Notes under the pieces: generated by a model | Told to the model about the DNA's origin: nothing | Seen by the model: only the letters and a program-made list of their open reading frames with translations | Databases searched by the model: none | DNA from: Lachnospiraceae bacterium OM04-12BH | Lineage (GTDB): Bacteria > Bacillota > Clostridia > Lachnospirales > Lachnospiraceae | DNA length: 64,000 nt | NCBI GenBank assembly: GCA_003490145.1 | Contig: QULQ01000001.1 | Coordinates: 186,001-250,000, forward strand | Direction of reading: 5' to 3' | Shown here: positions 58,801 to 64,000 of the stretch, in pieces | How positions within the stretch are numbered: position 1 is the first letter of the stretch | Layout: each line of letters begins with the position of its first letter | Program-made: the position numbers and the translations under genes

Positions 58801-59686
58801 CAAGGTGGAAGCAAACACCGAAGCGAACCGTCTGCAAATCTTCTTTGAGGATAAGCCGGACGAAGCTACGCGGGAAGCCTTAAAAAGCAACGGCTTCCGT
58901 TGGTCGCCAAAAGCCGGGGTATGGCAGCGGCAGCTTACCAGTAACGCCTATTATGCGGCTGATTATGTCAAGGCGATTGCACCTCTTACCGAGGAAAAGC
59001 CTACCGAGTTACAGCGGGCGCATATCCGGGCGCAAAAGGTAGCTGCACAGGAACAATTCGCACAAGGGCAGCCGGAGCAGGAAGCCCCACAGGATAAAGA
59101 CACCTTTTCCATTTATCAGATAAAAGGCGGGGACGAAACAAGGGACTTGCGTTTTGAGCCTTACGACCGTCTGATTGCCGCCGGACACCGGGTAGACGCG
59201 AAAAACTATACACTTGTCTATTCCGCACCTCTTACGCCGGGGACTTCCCTTGAAGATATTTACACCCGCTTTAATATCGACCACCCGAAAGATTTTAAGG
59301 GACACAGCCTTTCCGTTTCCGACGTGGTGGTACTTCATCAGAACGGACAGGACACCGCCCACTATGTAGACAGCTTCGGTTATAAGGACGTGCCGGAGTT
59401 TTTGCAGCCGGAAAATTATCTGAAAGCTGCCGAACAGACCACCGAGCAGAATTACAACATGATTGACGGGCAGATAAACAACATCCCGACCGCTACGGAA
59501 CTGGAAGAAAAAGCAAAAGCCGGAGGACAGATTTCCCTTGCAGAATACGCCGAAGCCCTCAAAGCAGAAAAGAAACAGGCAGAGCCGGAGAAAAAGTCCT
59601 CTATCCGGGCGCAGCTTAAAGCAGCGAAAGAACAGGCACCGAAGAAACAGGCAAGACAGAAAACACAGGATTTGGAAAGGAGCTGA
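55814..59686 (+). CDS. Very large antirestriction fusion protein: ArdA, ArdC-like metalloprotease and YodL/DUF4316 regions
   Basis: 1290 residues. After an N-terminal domain of about 160, residues 170-370 resemble ArdA (SGYLSNLGKYTEGRPAGEW, FDRIGIDGKNYGEL). Residues 410-700 form an ArdC-type unit: ssDNA-binding-like YLRTMSKFHDYSLNNTILI, then zinc site H606-E-I-A-H610. A Gln/Glu/Pro linker follows, then a helical region, and the C terminus has a YodL-like domain (YQIKGGDETRDLRFEPYDRL) and a DUF4316 tail. Predicted to protect incoming DNA from restriction. AAAGGAGG selects the ATG at 55814. Confidence 0.85.
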   Translation: MASLRDTVKDYQEELRDGIAWVAFWKTGRSWNAEYFHLEIGDYLYPEDRSRMEEIKQADPTAVVVNGYYSGYLGEDMSLDELTAGVRRHYENGYSNIGEFIEVHDDRLPPELIEEARAAAHAAGLPFSEKAYRGGEEPDPYLFDGSMSMEDYELMHRMIEKERSERMEETILSGYLSNLGKYTEGRPAGEWVSFPTTAEHLKEVFDRIGIDGKNYGELHITEYQSSIPGLAGKLTELESLDELNYLGELLKMQFDDDREKFAAAITYGDHTRDLQDIINLAQNLDCYWIYPSVKTEEDYGHYLIEELDELELPEEAKNYFLYEEYGRDAAINDGGRFTEQGYIYNNRNTFTQWYDGRDVPEEYRVTPQPPVQEKEQADLDAAAAIPTTATEQPPVLPIILSSEKPANKMKEITDRLEQGILGIYESDRYADYLRTMSKFHDYSLNNTILIAMQGGNLVKGYKQWEKEFDRHVKPGEKAIKIIAPAPFTVKKQVEKIDPDTQKPVFDKNGKAVTEEKEIQIPAFRVVSVFDVSQTEGKELPDLGIKELTGDVEQYQDFFAALEKTSPFAMGFEALSGSIKGRCNYEEKCILINEGMDELQNIKTAIHEIAHATLHDIDKDAPERPDRRTREVQAESVAYAVCQHYGLDTSDYSFGYIAGWSSGKELAELKGSLETIRSTAASLIDTIDGHFAEIQKAQDKEQTTEQAQTPQEATIQPEAEAAAPELPEETAPVQEKEAQTEPEADTGASSEAPQPEQAAPAAPYYTINEAAAKRAKDANSFSDYKQGSATAEYRHYVDEAVQLAERQKQRVDPMYHEKIDSLLDTYARKLAANMNKGYEIDARVPSILIAGGSNFPTRKKEKQNAARDSNYREWQDIQGLLDKIRSTGMGGISADDPQAVQKLEKKLESLEKSQETMKAVNAYYRKHKTLDGCPHLLPEQLEKLKADMASSWHLGDKPFATWALSNNSAEIRRVKDRIKSLSQQKEIGFVGWEFDGGKVEANTEANRLQIFFEDKPDEATREALKSNGFRWSPKAGVWQRQLTSNAYYAADYVKAIAPLTEEKPTELQRAHIRAQKVAAQEQFAQGQPEQEAPQDKDTFSIYQIKGGDETRDLRFEPYDRLIAAGHRVDAKNYTLVYSAPLTPGTSLEDIYTRFNIDHPKDFKGHSLSVSDVVVLHQNGQDTAHYVDSFGYKDVPEFLQPENYLKAAEQTTEQNYNMIDGQINNIPTATELEEKAKAGGQISLAEYAEALKAEKKQAEPEKKSSIRAQLKAAKEQAPKKQARQKTQDLERS

Positions 59687-59689
59687 CCT

Positions 59690-60634
59690 ATGAAGTTACA
59701 AAAATTTGAAAATGTGGACGTTATTGCTTCCCTTGAAGCCATAATGAAACAGAACACCGCTTTTTATCAGAGCGATTTTGACATAGACAAACAGATTTTG
59801 CGGAAAGCGGCGGTAAGCCTTATCCCGGAGGACAAACGGCTTTTGTGGTTTTCCCGCCCGTCCGGGACGTGCTGCTTCCGGGAACGGGACGTTTTTCTAA
59901 AGGACACAAGGCAGCATAATACATGGCGGTTTTACGGGGAACAGACCCGCGATACTATCCTTGCCTATGCGGTGGAACTGACAGGCACAGAGCAGGAAAA
60001 AATCAAGGGCAATCTTTATGAACTGGATTATTTGCAGCATTTCCGGGAAGTAATCGAAAAATCAATCTCTGCCGACAACTACACGCTGATTTATGAGCAT
60101 GGGGAGCTGACAAAGCCTGCCGGACAATATTTTGACGGGGACACTGACCCGCAACTTGGAAAGTTTATACGTTTTGAAGCACAGCCAAACGACCCGGAAG
60201 CCTTAAAAAGCCTTTTGAGGGAACAGCAGAAAAAACGAACACCGCATACGCAGAGGGATTTTCAGTTACATATCGCCGCCCTGCATGATAGACAGATTGA
60301 AACAGAAGCCCGCCGGATTGTGGAAAATGTAAAAGGGCTTGGAGAACCGGACAGCCCCGAAAAGACCCATTGTGCGGTAGAACTTTCTCCCTACTTTGTT
60401 CCACTGGCAACGGATAAGGATATGGAACGGCTGCTTTCCATGCTCCCTTACAAAAGCCTTTCCTTATCTACGTTGGAGGGCAGGCATGGCGTTTATGCGC
60501 TGATAGATAAAAGCGAGAGGAAGAAAGAGATGAAACAGTCCCCTCCCTCTGTCCGGGCGCAGTTACAAACAGAAAAATCCCCAAAAGTCCCGAAAAAGAC
60601 AGCAAAATCAAAACATCACGAATTGGAGGTATGA
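59690..60634 (+). CDS. Conserved ICE protein of unknown function
   Basis: 314 residues. The protein is mixed alpha/beta with no signal or membrane segment. A C-terminal Ser/Lys/Pro-rich tail ends at SKHHELEV. I recognise no catalytic motif. It begins three bases after the antirestriction gene, inside the same operon, and GGAGCTG precedes the ATG. Its partners suggest a role in protecting or processing incoming DNA, but this is context only. Confidence 0.65.
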   Translation: MKLQKFENVDVIASLEAIMKQNTAFYQSDFDIDKQILRKAAVSLIPEDKRLLWFSRPSGTCCFRERDVFLKDTRQHNTWRFYGEQTRDTILAYAVELTGTEQEKIKGNLYELDYLQHFREVIEKSISADNYTLIYEHGELTKPAGQYFDGDTDPQLGKFIRFEAQPNDPEALKSLLREQQKKRTPHTQRDFQLHIAALHDRQIETEARRIVENVKGLGEPDSPEKTHCAVELSPYFVPLATDKDMERLLSMLPYKSLSLSTLEGRHGVYALIDKSERKKEMKQSPPSVRAQLQTEKSPKVPKKTAKSKHHELEV

Positions 60635-60636
60635 GC

Positions 60637-60843
60637 ATGATTAGACTGACCGTTGAAGAAATGAACCTGTTGAGTATTTACCATGAGGGAAGCAAAGCAC
60701 AGCTTATGGAAAATATGACGGCTGCGCTGCCGTTCATGGACGAGGATATGCGCCCCTTTGCAGAACGCACCTTACAGAAAATTTCCCCGCTAACAGAAAA
60801 CGAGTATGCGGAGCTTGCCATTTTCGCCGCTGATGAAGTATGA
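60637..60843 (+). CDS. Transposon-transfer assisting family protein
   Basis: 68 residues: RLTVEEMNLLSIYHEGSKAQLMENMTAALPFMDEDMRPFAERTLQKI. This matches the small 'transposon-transfer assisting' family found in Tn1549-like ICEs. The ATG at 60637, six bases from GGAGGT, is preferred to the ATG at 60631, which abuts it. The stop overlaps the VLP gene start by four bases. Confidence 0.78.
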   Translation: MIRLTVEEMNLLSIYHEGSKAQLMENMTAALPFMDEDMRPFAERTLQKISPLTENEYAELAIFAADEV

Positions 60844-61205
60844 CCGGGGGTAAGCGGCTTACGCCGCCACAGAGCCGAAAAGTCAACAGCCTTGTAAAAA
60901 AGGAGTGCTGCAACTGCGAGCGCGGACACTGTATCTTACTGGACGACGGGGAGGAATGTGTCTGCCCGCAGCTCATTTCCTGTTCGCTTTTATGCAAGTG
61001 GTTTCAAATTGCCGTACTTCCTCTTGATAAGCTACTGTATGCAGAGCTTTTCAAGACAGAGGACAAAAAGCGTTGTACCGAGTGCGGCACGTTCTTTGTA
61101 TCAAAATCGAACAGCGTCAAATACTGCCCGGACTGCCGGAAGCGGATTACCCGCAGACAGGCAGCCGAGCGCATGAGGAAACGGCGTGCGGCGGTTACGC
61201 GATAA
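60840..61205 (+). CDS. Cysteine-rich VLP-domain protein (ICE copy)
   Basis: 121 residues. Cys clusters KECCNCERGHCILLD, ECVCPQLISCSLLC, RCTECGTFF and KYCPDCRKRI align with the nested-element paralogue at 42454-42840, including IAVLPLD. The last four codons overlap the start of copy C of the 113-bp block. Function unknown; nucleic-acid binding through zinc ribbons is plausible. Confidence 0.8.
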   Translation: MTGGKRLTPPQSRKVNSLVKKECCNCERGHCILLDDGEECVCPQLISCSLLCKWFQIAVLPLDKLLYAELFKTEDKKRCTECGTFFVSKSNSVKYCPDCRKRITRRQAAERMRKRRAAVTR

Positions 61206-61306
61206 GGGCAAAAAAAGCCTTGATTTACAGGGCATAAATGACGTGAAACTGGCATAGGCGATACAGAATACCTTTTCCCTTAAAATGGGGGTTCTACTGC
61301 GTAACA
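61194..61306 (+). repeat. 113-bp conserved block, copy C (after VLP gene)
   Basis: Aligns without gaps to copy A at 32075-32187, from GTTACGC to GCGTAACA. It begins inside the VLP gene's last codons. It is in direct orientation with copy A, 29 kb apart. Confidence 0.7.
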
Positions 61307-61327
61307 TTTTAAAATCAGTACCTATAT

Positions 61328-61380
61328 AAAAGAACAGGGTGCGGGAGGTCATTACTGGCTTCCTGCGCCCTGTTCTTTTT
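61328..61380. terminator. Bidirectional terminator between convergent ICE units
   Basis: AAAGAACAGGG pairs with CCCTGTTCTTT, with an inner TGCGGGA/TCCTGCG stem, flanked by A-rich and T-rich runs. The right arm overlaps the last codons of the minus-strand gene ending at 61352. Confidence 0.85.
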
Positions 61381-61741
61381 GTGTCTGACTGTCTTTATCC
61401 TGCATTTCCGGCTTCGGCTGTAATTCTTTTTCTATCCGGTTCCGGTAATGGGTTTTCCTGCGGTAAAAATATTTTGTTACTTCCTGTTCCGGCAGCCATA
61501 TCCCCGCAGCTTCTATCCGTTCCATAACAGCGGCAACGATTTCCCGGTTGTTGTACTTATGCGGCTCCTGTCCCTTTTCTATCCAAAGACGGCGGTATTC
61601 CTCATAAAGCCATGTACTGATAGTTTCTTTCTGCCGTTGCTTCAAATGCCGGAACTGCTTATCTGTCCGCAGCAGCTTCCCGTCTACCTTTTTATGATTT
61701 TTTGTCCCGATTTCTTTTTTCCTCTCTTTCCATTTCTTCAA
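61352..61741 (-). CDS. Conserved ICE hypothetical protein (minus-strand module)
   Basis: 129 residues, strongly basic and helical, with LRTDKQFRHLKQRQKETISTWLYEEYRRLWIEKG and a second part VMERIEAAGIWLPEQEVTKYFYRRKTHYRNRI. Similar proteins accompany relaxase genes of these ICEs; function unknown. The TTG start at 61741 overlaps the HTH_16 gene by 50 bases, so the true start may be later. Its C terminus runs into the terminator stem. Confidence 0.65.
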   Translation of the reverse strand: MKKWKERKKEIGTKNHKKVDGKLLRTDKQFRHLKQRQKETISTWLYEEYRRLWIEKGQEPHKYNNREIVAAVMERIEAAGIWLPEQEVTKYFYRRKTHYRNRIEKELQPKPEMQDKDSQTQKEQGAGSQ

Positions 61742-61961
61742 GGGGAAACTGGGGGAGGGCTTCTATCAGCTTCATTGTGATATACTGGCGCATATCTTCA
61801 TCAATTTCCAGTTTGAATGTTCCGTCCGGCTGACGTTTCTTTACAGTTGCCTGCCTGTCGATTTCGTCCTTGTAGCACATAAGCACCTTTTCCACCGCCC
61901 ATGTTTCTCCGGTAACGGCGGCGCTTATGGTTTCATAATCGGGTATCGTTTGGTCTGCCAT
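61692..61961 (-). CDS. HTH_16-type regulator (ICE copy)
   Basis: 89 residues: IPDYETISAAVTGETWAVEKVLMCYKDEIDRQA, then an acidic link and DEDMRQYITMKLIEALPQF. Same family as the nested-element gene at 39168-39380. It probably regulates the mobilisation or excision functions. It is the third gene of the minus-strand unit after mobC and relaxase. Confidence 0.8.
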   Translation of the reverse strand: MADQTIPDYETISAAVTGETWAVEKVLMCYKDEIDRQATVKKRQPDGTFKLEIDEDMRQYITMKLIEALPQFPLEEMEREEKRNRDKKS

Positions 61962-62021
61962 GTTTTCACGCTCCTGTCTATATTGGAATACCTTTATCCT
62001 ACCACGCTTTTATAGATATTT

Positions 62022-63371
62022 CTACTGTAAGCGTTCGGTTTCCCTGCCCCGTTCCGGTTCTTTTTCCAGTCTTAAAATACTGTCTATGTTCTGTTTGATA
62101 ACGTCGTATTCCTTGACCTGTTTTTTCAGCTTGCCATAATCAGTGTAAAGGGCTTCTTTCTGCGCTTGGAGCTTCCCGTATTCTTCCTGCATGGCGGCAA
62201 GATTGGGGAGCTTGGTAACGCCCGCCGCTTTCAATGCCTTTGCCGCCGCTTCATGGAGTATCAGACTGCTTTCCTGCTTTGCCCGGTATGTGTCCTTATC
62301 CTTTGCCCTGCGGTATGCTTCATAGACGGTTTTTGTTTTTTGGTAGGTGGTAACGTGCTTCATCAGCACCGCCATGTCTGCAAGACGTTTCTCCACGCTC
62401 TTTAATGCGTCTGCTGTCTTTTCATTTTCCGCATTTATTTCTTCAATCCGGCTGACTAAATCCGCGTACTGCTCAATCTTGTGTTCTGTCAAGAAATTCA
62501 TAGTTTTTGCAGCCAGTTTCAGATTATGGATTTTCGCCCACTGTTCATAGCCCCGGCTCTCTTGTGCCTTGATACTACTTTCAATGTCGATAAGCAGCGA
62601 TACGCCGCGCTGCTCTTTGGGAGCTTTCGCTGCCTTTGTGCGCTTGCCTGCAATCCGTTCTTTGATTGCTTCCTCTGTATAATCTGCACCGAGGGTTTTT
62701 AAGCGGGTAAAGCGTTCCTGTCCGGGAGCGCGGCAGGAGATATATTTTCCCGGCTTTATCTCATAGCCCGCCGCCTGTAACCGCTGCAATAATTCTTCAA
62801 AACTTGCTACTTGGGGGATAAGTGTATCAACGGCAATTTTTAGCTTGCCTTTCCAACTTGTTCCCGTCTTTTCCGCTTGATATTCTGCATAGCTTTTTCC
62901 CTTACTGCCTTTACCCGGAATGACAACGGACAGCCCGTTTTCCCTGCACAGCTTATCACTTATGTTCCGTATGCCGTAGTAACTGCGCTTATTGGAATTG
63001 TACTTATGGTAGTCAACAAAGTTGACCGCACAAAAAATGATATGGTTATGGATATGCCCTTTGTCTATGTGGGTAGTCAAGACGTATTCATGCTGTCCCT
63101 TTGTTACCGCGTCGGCAAGCTGTTTTCCGATTGTGTGGGCTTTCTCACAGTCCACCTCTCCCGGTTCAAACGATTGTATCAGATGAAAGGCTAAGTTGTT
63201 CCCTTTCTGCCGAGCCTGCGACAAAGTATATTCAAACTCAATATCTGCAGTTTCATAGCTGCACCCAAAGGAGGACACAAGCGTTTTCCCGTCTGTCTTA
63301 TCCGGGTTTTGGATATAATCAAGGGCTTTGCTCAACGTGCTTTTAATAGGCTTAATCTTTGTAACCGCCAT
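62022..63371 (-). CDS. Relaxase/mobilization nuclease (ICE)
   Basis: 449 residues. The relaxase domain has LSKALDYIQNPDKT, NNLAFHLIQSFEPGEV and the metal-binding HIDKGHIHNHIIF; later SYYGIRNISDKLCRENGLSVV. A coiled-coil tail follows. It should nick the ICE oriT, proposed to lie just upstream of mobC. It overlaps the mobC gene by 40 bases. The type differs in sequence from the nested element's MobA/L relaxase. Confidence 0.92.
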   Translation of the reverse strand: MAVTKIKPIKSTLSKALDYIQNPDKTDGKTLVSSFGCSYETADIEFEYTLSQARQKGNNLAFHLIQSFEPGEVDCEKAHTIGKQLADAVTKGQHEYVLTTHIDKGHIHNHIIFCAVNFVDYHKYNSNKRSYYGIRNISDKLCRENGLSVVIPGKGSKGKSYAEYQAEKTGTSWKGKLKIAVDTLIPQVASFEELLQRLQAAGYEIKPGKYISCRAPGQERFTRLKTLGADYTEEAIKERIAGKRTKAAKAPKEQRGVSLLIDIESSIKAQESRGYEQWAKIHNLKLAAKTMNFLTEHKIEQYADLVSRIEEINAENEKTADALKSVEKRLADMAVLMKHVTTYQKTKTVYEAYRRAKDKDTYRAKQESSLILHEAAAKALKAAGVTKLPNLAAMQEEYGKLQAQKEALYTDYGKLKKQVKEYDVIKQNIDSILRLEKEPERGRETERLQ

Positions 63372-63661
63372 ATCTCCGCAAGCACCCCCTTTATTTCCTC
63401 TATGTCCTCTTGGTAGACGCTGCCTGTCGCATTGACACGCTTTGCAATCTGATTGACGTTGACCCCGATTTTCTGTATCTCCGCTGTCATGGCTTTTATG
63501 TCGCTATGGTCTGTCTGAATGATATACCCGTCAATGGCAATCTTGCGAAGATACGCCGCCATATTTTGGGTAGGGACGAGCTTCATTTTCTGTTCAATCA
63601 ATGCCCGTTCTTCCTCTGTTACATAGAATTTGATTTGTACTTTTCTTTTGCGTCCGTTCAT
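63332..63661 (-). CDS. MobC-like relaxosome protein (ICE)
   Basis: 109 residues: ribbon-helix-helix-like start KRKVQIKFYVTEEERALIEQKM, then a MobC signature GVNVNQIAKRVNATGSVY. The ATG at 63661 is chosen because AAGGAA lies eight bases upstream. The 100-bp oriT-like block (copy 2) begins 22 bases upstream. It precedes the relaxase gene, overlapping it. Confidence 0.85.
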   Translation of the reverse strand: MNGRKRKVQIKFYVTEEERALIEQKMKLVPTQNMAAYLRKIAIDGYIIQTDHSDIKAMTAEIQKIGVNVNQIAKRVNATGSVYQEDIEEIKGVLAEIWRLQRLSLLKAR

Positions 63662-63682
63662 GCAATCGTTCCTTTCCATTCC

Positions 63683-63782
63683 GAGGGTTTTGGACACTTC
63701 CCAACAAGCAATTTTTAACCGACGCACCGCAGGGCGGGAGGGCGAAAATACGGAAAAGGGTACTCTTTTCCTATGCTTGCTA
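63683..63782 (-). repeat. 100-bp oriT-like block, copy 2 (before mobC); candidate ICE oriT
   Basis: Inverted relative to copy 1 at 55689-55788: 34 bases identical (63749-63782) and 28 bases with two mismatches (63683-63710). The GGAAAAG-N6-CTTTTCC dyad and the position upstream of mobC-relaxase make it a likely oriT or relaxosome-binding region. The following stretch to 63852 shows no gene. Confidence 0.75.
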
Positions 63783-63852
63783 AGAAAGTTTTTTATCTTT
63801 TATGTCCTTATTTCCCTCTACGGAGAAAAAACCATTTTGCCGAACTTATGCA

Positions 63853-63892
63853 AAAGAAAAACGCTGCAATCTCAAAAAAGATTACAACGCTT
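63853..63892 (-). terminator. Intrinsic terminator of the right-end partial gene
   Basis: Read on the minus strand AGCGTTGTAATCT pairs with AGATTGCAGCGT (one mismatch) and ends in a T run, 33 bases after the stop of the partial gene. Confidence 0.8.
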
Positions 63893-63925
63893 CCGAAAAT
63901 CCATATTCAATTTTGCCGGACGTTT

Positions 63926-64000
63926 CTATTTGTCCTCTTTTTCGACTTCTGAAATTTCCTTTGCGGTTGCTGTTACAATCCGTATGCCGTTATCGCTCAT
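63926..64000 (-). CDS. Partial or very short ICE gene at right edge
   Basis: The frame from 64000 reads MSDNGIRIVTATAKEISEVEKEDK and stops at 63926. The first codon in the window is an ATG exactly at the edge, so this may be a complete 24-residue peptide or the C terminus of a longer protein starting outside. The terminator downstream shows that a transcript ends here. Confidence 0.4.
   Translation of the reverse strand: MSDNGIRIVTATAKEISEVEKEDK

Larger units (their letters stand above)
31850..64000. mobile_element. Tn1549/CTn4-type integrative conjugative element (left part, continues past window)
   Basis: From about 31.85 kb the base composition becomes GC-rich and the gene order follows the Tn1549/CTn4 conjugation module: replication initiator, DUF5348, PcfB, VirD4 (CD1115 type), Maff2, VirB6-like (CD1112), PrgI, VirB4 (CD1110), CHAP protein (CD1108), DUF4315, DUF4366, TopB, ArdC-like protein, relaxase and MobC. 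The left end is not exactly fixed; arm-type repeats at 31883-31902 place it within about 70 bases after dtd. The integrase and right end lie outside the window. No antibiotic-resistance gene is seen in this part. Confidence 0.9.

Noticed and set aside
55689-63782. Pair of inverted 100-bp blocks as the ends of a transposon
   Set aside because: No transposase lies between them, no target duplication flanks them, and the enclosed genes are normal ICE backbone; an oriT or promoter role fits better.

Overview
The window is a stretch of a Gram-positive, low-to-medium GC Clostridia chromosome, most likely Lachnospiraceae. Indications are the YlbJ-type sporulation protein, the L21-Prp-L27 cluster with a Prp-cleavable L27 leader, a short-form HisG with HisZ, LexA next to a YneA-like LysM protein, and an intracellular GH136/GH112 lacto-N-biose pathway of the kind described in Roseburia and Eubacterium. 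The genus cannot be fixed from sequence reading alone.

Core chromosome (1 to about 31,810). The left part holds a coiled-coil ATPase-H-like protein, an amidase, YlbJ, two pseudouridine synthases, a HAD phosphatase and RecU. A compact his operon follows (hisZ-hisG-hisD-hisB-hisI) behind a near-consensus promoter with a 12-bp palindrome at its start. Next come a paired radical SAM/DUF2344 system with RNase G, then L21 leader-rplU-prp-rpmA, obg, yhbY, nadD, yqeK and rsfS. At 19.2-27.5 kb lies a glycan locus: a divergent AraC regulator, an ABC oligosaccharide importer without its own ATPase, a two-gene (split) GH136 lacto-N-biosidase and a GH112 lacto-N-biose/galacto-N-biose phosphorylase. Together they would import a type-1 glycan (for example lacto-N-tetraose), release lacto-N-biose inside the cell and phosphorolyse it. 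lexA/yneA with a cluster of SOS boxes, a resident tyrosine recombinase, an AI-2E-family permease and dtd close the core region.

Integrative conjugative element (about 31.85 kb to beyond 64 kb). This is a Tn1549/CTn4-type ICE, clearly more GC-rich than the host. In order it carries a replication initiator, DUF5348, PcfB, VirD4, Maff2, VirB6-like, PrgI, VirB4, a CHAP hydrolase, DUF4315, DUF4366, TopB, a very large ArdA/ArdC/YodL fusion protein and small ICE proteins. On the minus strand are MobC, relaxase, an HTH_16 protein and a conserved hypothetical. The integrase is not in the window and should lie to the right.

Nested element (36,258-46,657). A mobilizable element of about 10.4 kb sits inside maff2 of the ICE and splits that gene in two. 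It has its own serine recombinase, 25-bp terminal inverted repeats, MobC/relaxase, RepA_N-type initiator (broken by an amber codon), DnaC-like ATPase, TnpW, a Cys-rich VLP protein and regulators (one a frameshifted sigma factor). Its AT-richer cargo is a BlaI/M56 (BlaR1-like) pair with an unusual duplicated sensor. Joining the flanks at the shared GCAAA restores an intact 71-codon maff2 frame.

The main unexplained structures are: two 100-bp inverted copies of an oriT-like block, one before mobC and one before the antirestriction fusion gene; a 113-bp block present in three related copies; iteron-like repeats inside both replication initiator genes; and the palindromic circular junction predicted for the nested element.
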